A program made the position numbers and the translations under genes. A DNA stretch of 64,000 nucleotides from Buchnera aphidicola (Sitobion avenae) (GTDB taxonomy: Bacteria > Pseudomonadota > Gammaproteobacteria > Enterobacterales > Enterobacteriaceae): positions 186,001 through 250,000 of the forward strand of contig NZ_CP034855.1 of the NCBI RefSeq assembly GCF_005082585.1, written 5' to 3'. Below are positions 19,838 to 29,671 of the stretch, in pieces. The notes under the pieces are model-generated. The model was given only the letters and a program-made list of their open reading frames with translations. It was not told the DNA's origin and ran no database searches. Each line of letters begins with the position of its first letter. Position 1 is the first letter of the stretch.

Positions 19838-20767
19838 TTATCCTATTTTACGTACACCTTTTAAATCTAAAAAACAAATATGAACAAATCCTGTTTTATT
19901 TTGCAAATAATTCTTTGTTAACCATGAAGAGATTTTTTTAGCCATTTGTATATTATCAGTAACGGAAAAAATAGTAGGACCTGAACCAGATATTCCACAA
20001 CTTATAGCACCCATTTTTTTAATTTTTTCTTTTGTTTTTAAAAAATTCGGTAATAATTTAATACGATATGGTTCCGCTATAAAATCTTGCATTAATCGTG
20101 CAGCTAAATAAGGTTGTTTACTATATGAGGCATGAATAAAACCAGCTAAATGACGACTATTTTTAACACATACTTCTTTATTATATTTTTTTGGTAATAT
20201 TTCTCTTGCTTCTGAAGTAGAAACTTTTACACCCGGCCAAGCTATTATCCAGAACCAATTTTTAAAACTTGGGATTGTTTGACTTATTATTTCAGAATCA
20301 TTTAATATTAGTTGTAGTCCGCCAAGATAAGATGGAGCTACGTTATCATAGTGTATGCTTCCTGATATTTCACCTTCTACCTCTCCCATAAGAAGTAATA
20401 ATTCTTTTGAACTTAAAGGTTTTTTGCAAAATTCATTCATAGCAACTAAAGTAGCTACTACTGAACAAGCACTAGAACCTAGTCCTGATCCAATAGGCAT
20501 ATTTTTTTCTAGTATAATTGAAACAGGAATATTTTTTTTTATGATTTTGCAAAATTTTAACCAGCATTTCCAAACAATATTTTCTTCGGTATCTTTAGGT
20601 AATTTTTCAGCAAAAATACCTTTATTAATTAAATTGAATTTTTCTGATAATTGCACTGTTACAAAATCACCTAATAACATACCATTAATGGGTACAATTG
20701 CTGCACCTAAAATATCAAACCCCACTCCAACATTACCAATAGAAGCTGGTGCATAAATTTTAATCAT
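19838..20767 (-). CDS. thrB: Homoserine kinase
   Basis: ThrB phosphorylates homoserine with ATP. The ATG at 20767 gives [23 protein letters not shown], matches the E. coli start and is preceded by AGGAGC; a longer frame runs back into thrA. It has 309 residues, against 310 in E. coli. GHMP-kinase motifs are the N-terminal [13 protein letters not shown], the ATP loop [14 protein letters not shown] near residue 90, and the C-terminal [12 protein letters not shown]. It is the middle gene of the operon, 19 bp after thrA. Confidence 0.97.
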   Translation of the reverse strand: MIKIYAPASIGNVGVGFDILGAAIVPINGMLLGDFVTVQLSEKFNLINKGIFAEKLPKDTEENIVWKCWLKFCKIIKKNIPVSIILEKNMPIGSGLGSSACSVVATLVAMNEFCKKPLSSKELLLLMGEVEGEISGSIHYDNVAPSYLGGLQLILNDSEIISQTIPSFKNWFWIIAWPGVKVSTSEAREILPKKYNKEVCVKNSRHLAGFIHASYSKQPYLAARLMQDFIAEPYRIKLLPNFLKTKEKIKKMGAISCGISGSGPTIFSVTDNIQMAKKISSWLTKNYLQNKTGFVHICFLDLKGVRKIG

Positions 20768-20786
20768 GACTATATGCTCCTGACGT

Positions 20787-23237
20787 TTATGATAGTGTGC
20801 GCAGTAAGTCGGAAAATACGCCAGACGCTGTAACATTATTACCAGCACCATAACCTCTTAGTACTAAAGGAATTGGTTGGTAATAATTAGTATAAAATGC
20901 TAATGCATTTTCACCATTTTTTATTTTGTATAATGGATCATTAACATCCACTTCTTCAAGTTTTATAAAAAATTTTTTTTCTGGCTCTATTGTAGCAACA
21001 AATCTTAGTACATTTCCTATATTGCGTGCTTTATTGACTTTTTTAAAAAAATACGAATCGAGTTCTTTTAATTTTGATAGGAATACATCGGCATTTTTAT
21101 ATTTCTTAAAAATATCTGGTAATATAGATTCGATTTTAATATCTTTTAATTCTATATCATATCCAGATTCACGTGCTAAAATTAGTAATTTTCTTGCAAC
21201 ATCTACACCTGATAAATCATCAGATGGATTCGGTTCAGTAAAACCTAGTTCTTTGGCTTCTCTAGTAGCTTCTGAAAGCAAAATTCCTTCTTCCAATCTT
21301 CCAAAAATAAAGGATAGCGATCCAGATAATATACCTTTAAAGCGAATTAGAGTATCACCTGTTTTAAATAAATTTTGAAGTGTTTCAATAACTGGTAATC
21401 CTGCTCCAACATTAGTTTCATATAAAAATTTTTTATTTGTTTTTCTAATAGCATTTCTTATTTTTTTATAGTAAGTCCATTCACCAGTATTTGCTTTTTT
21501 ATTTGAAGTTACTATATGGAAGTCATTGTTAATAAAGTTTACATATTGTTCTGATAATAATTGATCTGATGTGCAATCAATAATAACTGAATTTGGAAAA
21601 TTATTGTTTTTTATTAAATTATTCAAAAATTCTAAATTAAATTTTGTAGTTGATTTATTAAAATCGTTTTTCCAATTAGATAAATTATATGTGTCATTTA
21701 ATAATAATATTTTTTTACTATTTGCAATAGTACAAATTTTAATTTCTATATTTTTCTTATCTAAAAAATTTTTTTGTTTTAATATTTGATCTAATAATGT
21801 ACTACCAATTCCACCTATTCCCAGCAAAAAAACATGAATTATTTTTCTATTGCAAAATAATACATCATGAATATTTTGAACTGCTTTTAAAGCGTATTCT
21901 TTTTTAATCACTAGTGAAATAGAATGTTCTGAAGATCCTTGTGCAATTGCAAATATATTAATTTTTGAAGCACCTAAAGCAGAAAAAATTTTTGATGCGA
22001 TATTATATTTTTTATAAATATTTGATCCAACTACTGAGATAATAGATAAATTTTTTTTTGTTTTAAAAGGATTTAATAATTTATCTTTTAATTCTAGTTG
22101 AAATTCTTTATTTAATAAGTATAGAATTTTACAAACGTCATGTTCAAAAATACAAAAATTAATTTTATTTTCTGAAGATGATTGAGTGATAAATAATATT
22201 TTAATATCATCTCGTGATATTATCGTAAATATACGTGATATCATATTCCTTATGTATTTTATATGAGATCCAGATATATTAAACATTACTATGTTATCAA
22301 GATGAGTAACACCTTTCATAAAATCTTTTTCAGAACGATTGTTTTCGCAAATTAGAGTTCCAATAGATTTAATATTAGCAGTATTTTTAATAAAACATGG
22401 AATTTTAAATTGCGAGATTGGTTCAATAGTACGAGGATGTAATACTTTAGCACCAAAATAAGATAATTCCATTGCTTCTTGATAGGATATAGATTTTAAT
22501 AAATAAGTATTGAGAATTTTTCTTGGATCAGAAGTAAAAACTCCATCAACATCAGTCCAAATTTCACAACAATTTGCATCTAAACAAGCAGCTAAAACTG
22601 CAGCAGAATAATCAGAACCATTTCGTCCTAATACTACTAATTTTTTATCTTGATTACCGGCAATAAAACCAGCCATTAAAATAATATCATTTTTTTTAAT
22701 ATATATGTTATTAATACATTTTTTAGATTGGGATATATCAACAGTGCAATCTAAGTAGTTATTACCTATAGAAATAAAATTTTTAACAGGATTAATAATA
22801 GTTACGTTATAATTTTTAGATTGTAATATACTTTTCATTATAAAAACTGAAAGTATTTCTCCTCGAGAAATAATAGTTGCACGAATGTTATCTGGACACT
22901 GTTTTAATAATATTATTCCATGTATTATTTTTTTTAATTTATTAAATTCTTTTTTTATAATTTCCTCGATTTCTTGGTAAGGAAAATTAGATTGTATTTT
23001 CAAAAGATTTTTTATTAAATCAATAAATATATTTTCTGCAAGATGTATTGTTTCTAAAATTTGATCATTATTAATGATATTTTCTACAATATGAACAAGA
23101 TAGTTAGTAATTTTAGCTGGTGCTGAAAGTACTACTGCAATTTGATCTGTTTTAATATTTTCTTCTATAATACCAGCTACAGATAAAAATTTTTCCGCAT
23201 TAGCCAATGAAGTACCACCAAATTTTAATAATTTCAT
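20787..23237 (-). CDS. thrA: Bifunctional aspartokinase I / homoserine dehydrogenase I
   Basis: ThrA carries out the first and third steps from aspartate to homoserine. It has 816 residues, against 820 in E. coli. The aspartokinase part (about 1-250) opens [17 protein letters not shown] and has [14 protein letters not shown]. The regulatory ACT region (about 310-460) follows. The dehydrogenase part (about 465-816) starts with the NAD(P)-binding [15 protein letters not shown] and contains [31 protein letters not shown], and [16 protein letters not shown]. It lies directly after a leader with a strong intrinsic terminator (23272-23295). Whether feedback inhibition by threonine persists cannot be read safely from the sequence. 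Confidence 0.97.
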   Translation of the reverse strand: MKLLKFGGTSLANAEKFLSVAGIIEENIKTDQIAVVLSAPAKITNYLVHIVENIINNDQILETIHLAENIFIDLIKNLLKIQSNFPYQEIEEIIKKEFNKLKKIIHGIILLKQCPDNIRATIISRGEILSVFIMKSILQSKNYNVTIINPVKNFISIGNNYLDCTVDISQSKKCINNIYIKKNDIILMAGFIAGNQDKKLVVLGRNGSDYSAAVLAACLDANCCEIWTDVDGVFTSDPRKILNTYLLKSISYQEAMELSYFGAKVLHPRTIEPISQFKIPCFIKNTANIKSIGTLICENNRSEKDFMKGVTHLDNIVMFNISGSHIKYIRNMISRIFTIISRDDIKILFITQSSSENKINFCIFEHDVCKILYLLNKEFQLELKDKLLNPFKTKKNLSIISVVGSNIYKKYNIASKIFSALGASKINIFAIAQGSSEHSISLVIKKEYALKAVQNIHDVLFCNRKIIHVFLLGIGGIGSTLLDQILKQKNFLDKKNIEIKICTIANSKKILLLNDTYNLSNWKNDFNKSTTKFNLEFLNNLIKNNNFPNSVIIDCTSDQLLSEQYVNFINNDFHIVTSNKKANTGEWTYYKKIRNAIRKTNKKFLYETNVGAGLPVIETLQNLFKTGDTLIRFKGILSGSLSFIFGRLEEGILLSEATREAKELGFTEPNPSDDLSGVDVARKLLILARESGYDIELKDIKIESILPDIFKKYKNADVFLSKLKELDSYFFKKVNKARNIGNVLRFVATIEPEKKFFIKLEEVDVNDPLYKIKNGENALAFYTNYYQPIPLVLRGYGAGNNVTASGVFSDLLRTLS

Positions 23238-23383
23238 ATTTTATGATTCCTTATATTTATGTCATAAAAAAACCCGCCTTTCAGCATGAGCGGGTGTTTT
23301 AGAAAATTATCTGAGCCCACATCATTATGACTAGTTATAATAATTAGAATAGCTATTCTAGTGAAGAGGCTATAAATAGACAT
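23234..23383 (-). promoter_or_regulatory. Candidate thr operon leader with Ile-rich reading frame and attenuator
   Basis: An ATG at 23383 opens a 49-codon frame. Residues 10-18 read IAILIIITS after FTR, rich in isoleucine and with threonine either side. In E. coli the thr operon is attenuated by both amino acids. The frame runs through the terminator hairpin and ends with a TGA that overlaps the thrA start, which is unusual for a leader peptide. A shorter frame (MMWAQIIF) starts at the ATGATG that follows and stops just before the hairpin. A palindrome AGAATAGCTATTCT lies within the frame and could form a pause or antiterminator structure. The regulation is inferred, not shown. Confidence 0.4.
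23264..23295 (-). terminator. Intrinsic terminator in the thr leader (possible attenuator)
   Basis: On the minus strand ACCCGC (23295-23290) and GCGGGT (23277-23272) form a GC-rich stem that runs directly into seven T residues, 35 bp before the thrA start. The position is that of the E. coli thr attenuator. Confidence 0.75.
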
Positions 23384-23848
23384 TAATATTTTTTTACGAA
23401 TGCGTAAAGTGTGTTAATTAATTTTATTAGGTAATATTTTTAATTAAAAAAATATTTTTATTTATTTAGTATGCTTTAAAAGCAGTATTTTTGATTTTAT
23501 CATAAATTAGATGTATTTATGTTTATAAAAAAATTATGTATTATTTTTTTAAAATTTAATTTTTTATTTTATAAAATATCACATAAATTACATTTTGATA
23601 TAAATAGAATATATGTTTTTTAATTATTTTACTTTTAAAAAAAAATATTTTATTAGAAATGTTTTTATTTAATTGATTTTTATAACATAATGATCATTAT
23701 TAGTGCAACAGTTAAAAAAATAAATATTTCATTTTTTAAATATATATTAGAAATTTCTTTATTCAACATGTTGTTTTTTAAAAAAATATCATGTGATATT
23801 TTATATTTTTAATATAATTCAATTCACGCTAACTATTTAATGAATCTT
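23384..23848. other. Divergent intergenic region between thr leader and hpt
   Basis: This is very AT-rich sequence between two divergent transcription units. An inverted repeat TTTACG-AATG-CGTAAA (23393-23408) lies just upstream of the thr leader frame and could be an operator or part of a promoter. I recognise no gene remnant, RNA or further structure in the rest. Confidence 0.4.
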
Positions 23849-24391
23849 ATGAAACATACTCTTCAAGTTATCATTACTGAAAAAGAACTTGATATCCGCG
23901 TTCGAGAATTGGGTCAAGAAATTACTAAAAAGTACAGAAACAGTAAAAATAAAATGATATTAATAGCATTACTACGTGGTTCTTTTGTATTTATAGCAGA
24001 TTTATGTCGCAGAATTCACATTAAACATGAAATAGATTTCATGACAACTTCTAGTTATGGAAGGGGGATGCTATCTAGTGGGGATGTTAAAATTATAAAA
24101 GATTTAGATGAAGATATATATAATAAAAATGTTTTAATTGTAGAAGATATTATTGATTCAGGAAAAACTTTAAGTAAAGTATTAGGTATTTTAAAACTTA
24201 GAAATCCAAAATCATTATCCGTTTGTACTCTTTTGGATAAGCCAGAGTGTCGTGAAGTTGACATTAGTGTTGATTTTGTAGGTTTTTCTATTTTAGAAAA
24301 CTTTTTTATAGTAGGTTACGGTATTGATTATGCTCAATCTTATCGTTATTTACCATATATAGGAAAAGTAGTTTTTAAAGAATCAAATTAA
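23849..24391 (+). CDS. hpt: Hypoxanthine phosphoribosyltransferase
   Basis: Hpt salvages hypoxanthine, and guanine less well, to IMP or GMP using PRPP. The ATG at 23849 ([10 protein letters not shown]) aligns with E. coli MKHTVEVMIP and gives 180 residues, against 178; an ATG three codons earlier is possible since neither has a clear Shine-Dalgarno. Motifs are [21 protein letters not shown], the PRPP loop [17 protein letters not shown] near residue 100, and [18 protein letters not shown]. It converges on panC with only 12 bp between stops. Confidence 0.96.
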   Translation: MKHTLQVIITEKELDIRVRELGQEITKKYRNSKNKMILIALLRGSFVFIADLCRRIHIKHEIDFMTTSSYGRGMLSSGDVKIIKDLDEDIYNKNVLIVEDIIDSGKTLSKVLGILKLRNPKSLSVCTLLDKPECREVDISVDFVGFSILENFFIVGYGIDYAQSYRYLPYIGKVVFKESN

Positions 24392-24432
24392 TAATAAAAA
24401 TATTTAATTAATTAAAAGTATTTTTTTATTAT
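24391..24432. terminator. Weak AT-only hairpin between hpt and panC
   Basis: ATAATAAAAATA (24391-24402) pairs imperfectly with TATTTTTTTATTAT (24419-24432), overlapping the ends of both convergent genes. Confidence 0.35.
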
Positions 24433-25258
24433 CAATTAATCGCGTTTTTCCCAACCACACACATGCGAGAAGAATTAATTTTTTAATGTTTTCAGATGAA
24501 TTTTCTAATGTTTTAGAATTGTATACATCAAATATATCAATAGAAAATCCTTTTTTTATTAATAAAATTTTAGATGCATGAATAATATTTTTTCTAGTAT
24601 TGTCTCCTTTTATGATTTCTTCACATGTTTTTTTTATTATTTTGTATAAATATGGTGCTATTTTTTTTTCTTTAGAATTTAAATTATTATTTCTTGAACT
24701 TAGGGCGAGTCCGTTTTTTAATCGTATTGTAGGCAAGCTAATTATTTTTATCATGTAATTCAATTCTTTTATAAGAATTTTAATTATTAATAATTGTTGA
24801 TAATCTTTTTCTCCAAAAAAAGCAAAATCCGGTTGTATAATATTAAATAATTTACAAACAATTGTTGTGACACCGTTAAAATGCCCAGGTCGTGCGCTAC
24901 CTTCTAAAATTTTAGATAATTTAGGAACTTCTACAAACGTTTGTTTTGTTATACCATTCGGATAAATCTCATCTATATGAGGAAAAAAAACTATATCTAC
25001 ATTGTGTTTCTTTAATATTATGCAGTCTTCTGTAAAGCTTTGAGGATAATTTTTTAGATCTAACAAATTGTTAAACTGCATGGGATTAATAAAAATACTT
25101 ACGATTATAATATCTGCATATTTTTTTGCTAATAATATTAGTTTTACATGACCATTATGTAAATTGCCCATTGTAGGGACTAGTCCTATTTTTTTATTTG
25201 TTTTTTTTAAAAGTATTATTGTTCTATGTAAAATTTTTATTTTTTTTATAATGAGCAT
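24404..25258 (-). CDS. panC: Pantothenate synthetase (pantoate-beta-alanine ligase)
   Basis: PanC joins pantoate and beta-alanine with ATP to make pantothenate. It has 284 residues, against 283 in E. coli. Nucleotidyltransferase motifs are PTMGNLHNGHVKLI near residue 28 (with the HxGH signature), SIFINPMQFN, the EGSARPGHFNGVTTIV segment near residue 150, FFGEKDYQQLLII, and the KMSKS-like LSSRNNNL. It follows panB by 16 bp. No panD is seen next to it, so the source of beta-alanine is not shown here. Confidence 0.97.
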   Translation of the reverse strand: MLIIKKIKILHRTIILLKKTNKKIGLVPTMGNLHNGHVKLILLAKKYADIIIVSIFINPMQFNNLLDLKNYPQSFTEDCIILKKHNVDIVFFPHIDEIYPNGITKQTFVEVPKLSKILEGSARPGHFNGVTTIVCKLFNIIQPDFAFFGEKDYQQLLIIKILIKELNYMIKIISLPTIRLKNGLALSSRNNNLNSKEKKIAPYLYKIIKKTCEEIIKGDNTRKNIIHASKILLIKKGFSIDIFDVYNSKTLENSSENIKKLILLACVWLGKTRLIDNKKILLIN

Positions 25259-25274
25259 TTTAACCTCGTATTTC

Positions 25275-26066
25275 TTAAAAACTATATTGTGGACTTGGAT
25301 AAATACCTGTTTTTACTTCATGTATATATTTTTGAATTGCTTTTTGAATACTTCCACTTTCAGAAAGAAAGTTTTTTGAAAAGCTAGGTATTTTCCCTTC
25401 AGTAATTCCTAAAAGGTCATGCATTACAAGAATTTGGCCATCAGTATTTTTTCCTGATCCTATACCAATAACTGGAATAGATAAACATTTAGTGATTTTT
25501 TCTGCTAATTTTTCTGGAACACATTCTATTACAAGCATTTTAATTCCAGATTCTTCTAGTACTAAAGCTTCATCTATTAATTTATTTGCATCATTTTGTT
25601 TCTTTCCTTGAATTTTATATCCACCTAAATAATGAAAATATTGTGGTGTTAAACCTATATGACCACATACTAATATTGATCTATTAGATAGTTCTTTAAT
25701 AATTTCAATCAACCATTTTCCGCCTTCTAATTTTATCATATTGGCTCCAGATCTTATTATTTTTGCTGTATTTTTAAGAGCTGTTTTTGTGTCATAATAA
25801 GACATGAAGGGTAAATCAGATATTAAAAAAGTATTTGGTGCTCCTTTTCTAACTGCTTTTGTATGATATTCAATATCTTTAATTTTTACTGATAATGTCG
25901 AAGCATGACCCTGTATAGTCATACCTAAAGAATCACCTATAAGTATAACTGGAATACCTTGATTAGAAAATAATTTAGCAAAGCTAAAGTCATAAGCTGT
26001 AATAGCAGGAAATTTAATTTGTTTGTTTTTCCAATCATTTATTTGTGATATTGCAATATATTCCAT
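25275..26066 (-). CDS. panB: Ketopantoate hydroxymethyltransferase
   Basis: PanB adds a hydroxymethyl group from methylene-tetrahydrofolate to ketoisovalerate, the first committed step to pantothenate. It has 263 residues, against 264 in E. coli. Barrel motifs are [65 protein letters not shown], and the catalytic-Glu segment LVIECVP, then [20 protein letters not shown]. It is the first gene of panBC and draws its substrate from the valine pathway, which the ilvIH genes elsewhere in this window feed. Confidence 0.97.
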   Translation of the reverse strand: MEYIAISQINDWKNKQIKFPAITAYDFSFAKLFSNQGIPVILIGDSLGMTIQGHASTLSVKIKDIEYHTKAVRKGAPNTFLISDLPFMSYYDTKTALKNTAKIIRSGANMIKLEGGKWLIEIIKELSNRSILVCGHIGLTPQYFHYLGGYKIQGKKQNDANKLIDEALVLEESGIKMLVIECVPEKLAEKITKCLSIPVIGIGSGKNTDGQILVMHDLLGITEGKIPSFSKNFLSESGSIQKAIQKYIHEVKTGIYPSPQYSF

Positions 26067-26115
26067 ATTTACTCCAGTTGATTATATTATGATAATAATA
26101 CAAATTGAATTAAGA

Positions 26116-26156
26116 AAGGATACTCGAATTGATTTTCGAATCAACCGAACATCCTT
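26116..26156 (-). terminator. Stem-loop between dksA and panB
   Basis: AAGGAT (26116-26121) pairs with ATCCTT (26151-26156), and an inner, slightly imperfect TCGAATTGAT/ATCAACCGA pairing extends it. It follows dksA and may end that transcript, but no clear U-tract follows on the minus strand. Confidence 0.5.
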
Positions 26157-26183
26157 ATCTAAGTATTTTAATCTATACGAGAA

Positions 26184-26639
26184 CTAACCAGTCATTTGTT
26201 TTTCTCTAATTTCTGCTAATGTTTTACAATCAATACATAGATTAGCAGTGGGTCTGGCTTCTAAACGACGAATTCCAATTTCAATGCCGCAAGAACTACA
26301 GTAACCAAAATCTTTTTCTTTAATTTTTTTTAAAGTCATTTCAATTTTTTTAATTAGTTTTCGACTGCGATCACGATTTCGTAAATCTAAACTAAATTCT
26401 TCTTCTTGTGCAGCTCGATCAATAGGATCTGGAAAATTTGTAGCGTTATCTTGTATATAGAATAGAGTATGGTTAATTTCGTCTTCTAATTGATTTTTCC
26501 ATGTTTTAAGAATTTTATGAAAATGTAGCATTTGATCTTCATTCATGTATTGTTCATCTATTTTTTTTTGATATGGCTTTAAGCCGGCAATAGAAAGAAC
26601 ATTTAAAGATGATGTATTTTTATTTTTTTCTTTTTCCAT
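26184..26639 (-). CDS. dksA: RNA polymerase-binding transcription factor DksA
   Basis: DksA binds RNA polymerase in the secondary channel and, with ppGpp in E. coli, tunes rRNA and amino-acid promoters. The ATG at 26639 ([17 protein letters not shown]) gives 151 residues, exactly the E. coli length, with GGAGG just upstream; an in-frame TTG four codons earlier overlaps that Shine-Dalgarno and is not the start. The coiled coil (about 33-110) keeps the tip [12 protein letters not shown] with its acidic residues. The zinc site is [27 protein letters not shown], four Cys. It is one of few transcription regulators kept in such genomes. Confidence 0.97.
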   Translation of the reverse strand: MEKEKNKNTSSLNVLSIAGLKPYQKKIDEQYMNEDQMLHFHKILKTWKNQLEDEINHTLFYIQDNATNFPDPIDRAAQEEEFSLDLRNRDRSRKLIKKIEMTLKKIKEKDFGYCSSCGIEIGIRRLEARPTANLCIDCKTLAEIREKQMTG

Positions 26640-26644
26640 AGTTT

Positions 26645-26649
26645 CCTCC
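26645..26649 (-). promoter_or_regulatory. Ribosome binding site that decides the dksA start
   Basis: GGAGG stands five bases before the ATG at 26639 and includes bases of the alternative upstream TTG codon, so initiation at that TTG is unlikely. Confidence 0.7.
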
Positions 26650-27018
26650 AAGATAATATTTTTAATAAATAATAAACATAAAAAAATGAATAATAATATT
26701 TATTATTAAATTAATAAAAGTTGTTTAAGTTATATGAAATATATCTTTTTGTAATATATTATTTGTATTTTTATTGAAAGAATTTAAAATAAAAAAATTT
26801 ATCTGTTTTTTAGAAAAAATATTTTATTTATATTAAATATATAATTTTCTCTTATTTTTTTTAATTCAAATAAATTATTATAATAAACTATTTTAACATA
26901 AACTATAATTAAATATTTTTTATATCATTGAATTTATTTCCGAAGATATACAGAACTTCTTTATAAAAAATATAAATTTATTATTTTGATTAATATTCAT
27001 GATAAGGTTTTCATTAAA
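26650..27018. other. Divergent intergenic region between dksA and truA
   Basis: About 370 bp of very AT-rich sequence presumably holds the promoters of both genes. I see no gene remnant, RNA gene or convincing hairpin in it. Confidence 0.4.
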
Positions 27019-27819
27019 ATGGTAGAAAAAAACATTAAAAAGTTTGCTTTAGGAATTGAATATGATGGAAGTTTTTATCATGGATGGCAGCGTCAAAAAA
27101 GAGTGTCTAGTATTCAAGAAGAAATAGAAAGAGCTTTATCTATAATTGCTAATCATAAAATAGACGTTATATGTGCAGGTCGAACTGATGCTGGAGTTCA
27201 TAGTGTAGGACAGGTAATACATTTTAATACTACAGCCATTAGGAAAAAATCGTCTTGGTTAATGGGTGCAAATACTTACTTATCTAAAAATATTTCTATT
27301 ATATGGGTAAAAGAAGTTCCAGAAAGTTTTCATGCTCGTTATAGTGCTATTACACGCTCTTATCGTTATATAATATATAATTATAGTATCCGCTCTGCTA
27401 TTTTACAAAATAAATCGAATCATATTTATAGAAAACTAAATGTAAAAAAAATGTATTCTGAAGCTCAATTATTATTAGGAGAACATGATTTTACATCTTT
27501 TAGAGCACTTAGTTGTCAATCACATTCTCCTTGGAGAAAAATTATAAAATTGAATGTTTTTCGTATTAATAATTTCGTAATGATTGATATTACAGCTAAT
27601 TCTTTTTTACATCATATGGTTCGAAATATTGTTGGTTCTTTAATTGAAATCGGAATGTCTAATAAAAAAGAATGTTGGATGAAAGAATTATTACATAAAA
27701 AAAATAGAAATTGTGCTGGAGCTACTGCACCTGCTAAAGGTTTGTATTTGGTACATGTAGATTATCCTTTACGTTTTAATTTTCCAAAATCAGAACAAAC
27801 TTATATGTTTTTTAAATAA
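27019..27819 (+). CDS. truA: tRNA pseudouridine(38-40) synthase
   Basis: TruA makes pseudouridine at positions 38-40 of the tRNA anticodon arm. The ATG at 27019 ([17 protein letters not shown]) gives 266 residues, against 270 in E. coli; a TTG 33 bp upstream extends the frame without homology. Motifs are [15 protein letters not shown], the catalytic Asp in [15 protein letters not shown] near residue 58, [26 protein letters not shown] and the C-terminal [15 protein letters not shown]. It is followed by the mrcB remnant. Confidence 0.96.
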   Translation: MVEKNIKKFALGIEYDGSFYHGWQRQKRVSSIQEEIERALSIIANHKIDVICAGRTDAGVHSVGQVIHFNTTAIRKKSSWLMGANTYLSKNISIIWVKEVPESFHARYSAITRSYRYIIYNYSIRSAILQNKSNHIYRKLNVKKMYSEAQLLLGEHDFTSFRALSCQSHSPWRKIIKLNVFRINNFVMIDITANSFLHHMVRNIVGSLIEIGMSNKKECWMKELLHKKNRNCAGATAPAKGLYLVHVDYPLRFNFPKSEQTYMFFK

Positions 27820-27899
27820 AGTAATATTTAATATTATTTAAATGGTCTTTTATGGCTTGTGTTTATTTTTTAATAAATATTTATAAAAATTAACAGAAA

Positions 27900-29400
27900 T
27901 ACTGATAGTAGTACTAAATAAGTATTTTTATCAAAATGATTCTATTCATACATCTTTTATAAGTCTATTTTGTTCAAAAAAATTCTATAGTGAGTTGTGG
28001 TGTATAAAGTGGTAGTACGCTTGCGTAATAATTGATACAAAATTTATATTAAAATAATATTCATTTAATTTTAAAAAAATAAATGAAACATGTGGTTTTC
28101 ATTGTAAATTTTTTACAGAAAAAGATCAGTTTTTAAAAATATATTTAAAGAAAATTTATTTAAGATGGAATGGTGGTGAAAATATCGAATTTTTCTTATT
28201 GTTGCTTCTTATTATTTTTAGTTAGAAAATATATGAACTGATATTAGAAAAATATTTTTTATCAGTCGGAATAGTTAAAGAATCTATTTTATATTTTTTT
28301 CGATTTATCTTAAATTTTCATTAAAAAAAGAATTGAATTTTATTTTTAAAATTTCAAAAAAAATATTGTAAGAAATATTTATAAATTTTCATTTAAACTA
28401 TTTTTAAATATTTAATTTAAAGAGTATATCATTTTATATGATTCGCATTTTAATAATTTAAGAAAATAGGAATCATATCTAATCAAAATTTTTAAGAATA
28501 AAGATATTTAGAAGCTTCTATAATAGTTATTAGATAGATTTACAGAAAAGATTTAACACCTTATTCTAAGTTATAAATTAGAATTTAATAATTATAATCA
28601 TATTTTATAATCTTGTCGTTCTATTAGTTCGATATCTAAAATAATAATTTTTTTAACTGATTTATTATGATCTGACAAACACAATATTCATATTTGAATC
28701 TCTAATTATCTCATTTGAATGAAATTAGAGCACATTAAATTCTAAAGTTAAAAAATAATATTTTTTTAGTGTAAAATCAACATTATTTGATGCTTTAGCA
28801 AATTTAATTGGTGTTTTTATATTTAATTTTAAGACAGGTTTAAGTTTAAAAAAATAGTTAATGGTTTTTTAAATTTAGATATTTCTAACAAATGGAATAC
28901 ATTTTCTTTTTGATATTTTTAAGTCATCTTGATTTAAGATTTTTAAATTGGAACTAGTATTTAAAATAATTTTAAATAGTGGCTATAGATTATCATCGTT
29001 AGTTAGGTTAATTCTATCTGGTAATGAAAAAATATTTTTAAAAAACTATATTGCAATTCAAATATATCATCTTTTCTAATTTTTTTGATATTGTGTGTTC
29101 ACACAACAAGTAGTAAAAATCAGAAGTATAAAATTTGTTCAGAGTAATTGTTAAAGAGTTCTTTTTATCTAGAAAGAATAGTGCTATTACTAATGTAGTT
29201 TATAATTAGTATTATATCTATTGATAGAAAAAAATTGTAATGATTTAAATCGAAATAGATGATGTTTTTTTTTAAAAATTATATATTTTTTGTAAAGCAA
29301 TATAGATTAATGAGTAGTATCTTTAATATCAACACCTGACACTACTAATGTTGAAATTTCTAAAAAAATATTAAATGTTTTATACGCATAATTAAGAAAG
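27900..29400 (+). pseudogene. mrcB: Decayed mrcB (bifunctional penicillin-binding protein 1B)
   Basis: There is no intact ORF, but shifting frames read as successive PBP1B segments in the right order and spacing. NKYFYQNDSIHTS (27917-27955) matches the DRHFYEHDGISLY segment, with the catalytic Glu position lost. GSTLA**LIQNLY (28011-28049) matches GSTLTQQLVKNLF with both Gln codons now TAA. QFLKIYLKKIYLRWNGGEN (28127-28183) matches RILELYMNEVYLGQSGDN. LFDALANLI (around 28780) matches LVDALTRSM. ELVFKIILNSGYR (28951-28989) matches EVAQAFQTIASGGNR. STPDTTNVEIS (around 29330) matches the KTGTTNNNVDTW box. PBP1B makes and cross-links peptidoglycan. The N-terminal 200 or so codons are missing. Its place between truA and secA is where Buchnera relatives keep mrcB. 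Ends are approximate. Confidence 0.85.
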
Positions 29401-29671
29401 ATTATTTTTTTAAGAAATGATAAATATAATTAATTATTAATATGGTCTATAAAAAATTTTATAGACAAAATAAATGTTGAGAAAAAATAAAAAAAGAAAG
29501 AATTTTTTTAACCACATATTATTAATATTCATTTAATAATATTTTATTAATTGAAAGTTTTTAATAAATCATATATTCATTAAGTTAAAATAATCTATTA
29601 AATTACTTAAAGAATAATGAAAAATTTTTAATTGTTACTTAATTTAAAAAATTAAAATATGAGAATATAGT

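Noticed and set aside
20768-20851. Longer start for thrB, and similar extensions of nrdB, yfaE, murD, rsmH and speE
   Set aside because: The added residues overlap the preceding gene or AT-rich gap and have no homology; the internal ATG matches the E. coli start and length.
23384-23848. Hidden gene between thrA and hpt
   Set aside because: No translated segment resembled a known protein, and base composition is that of intergenic DNA here.
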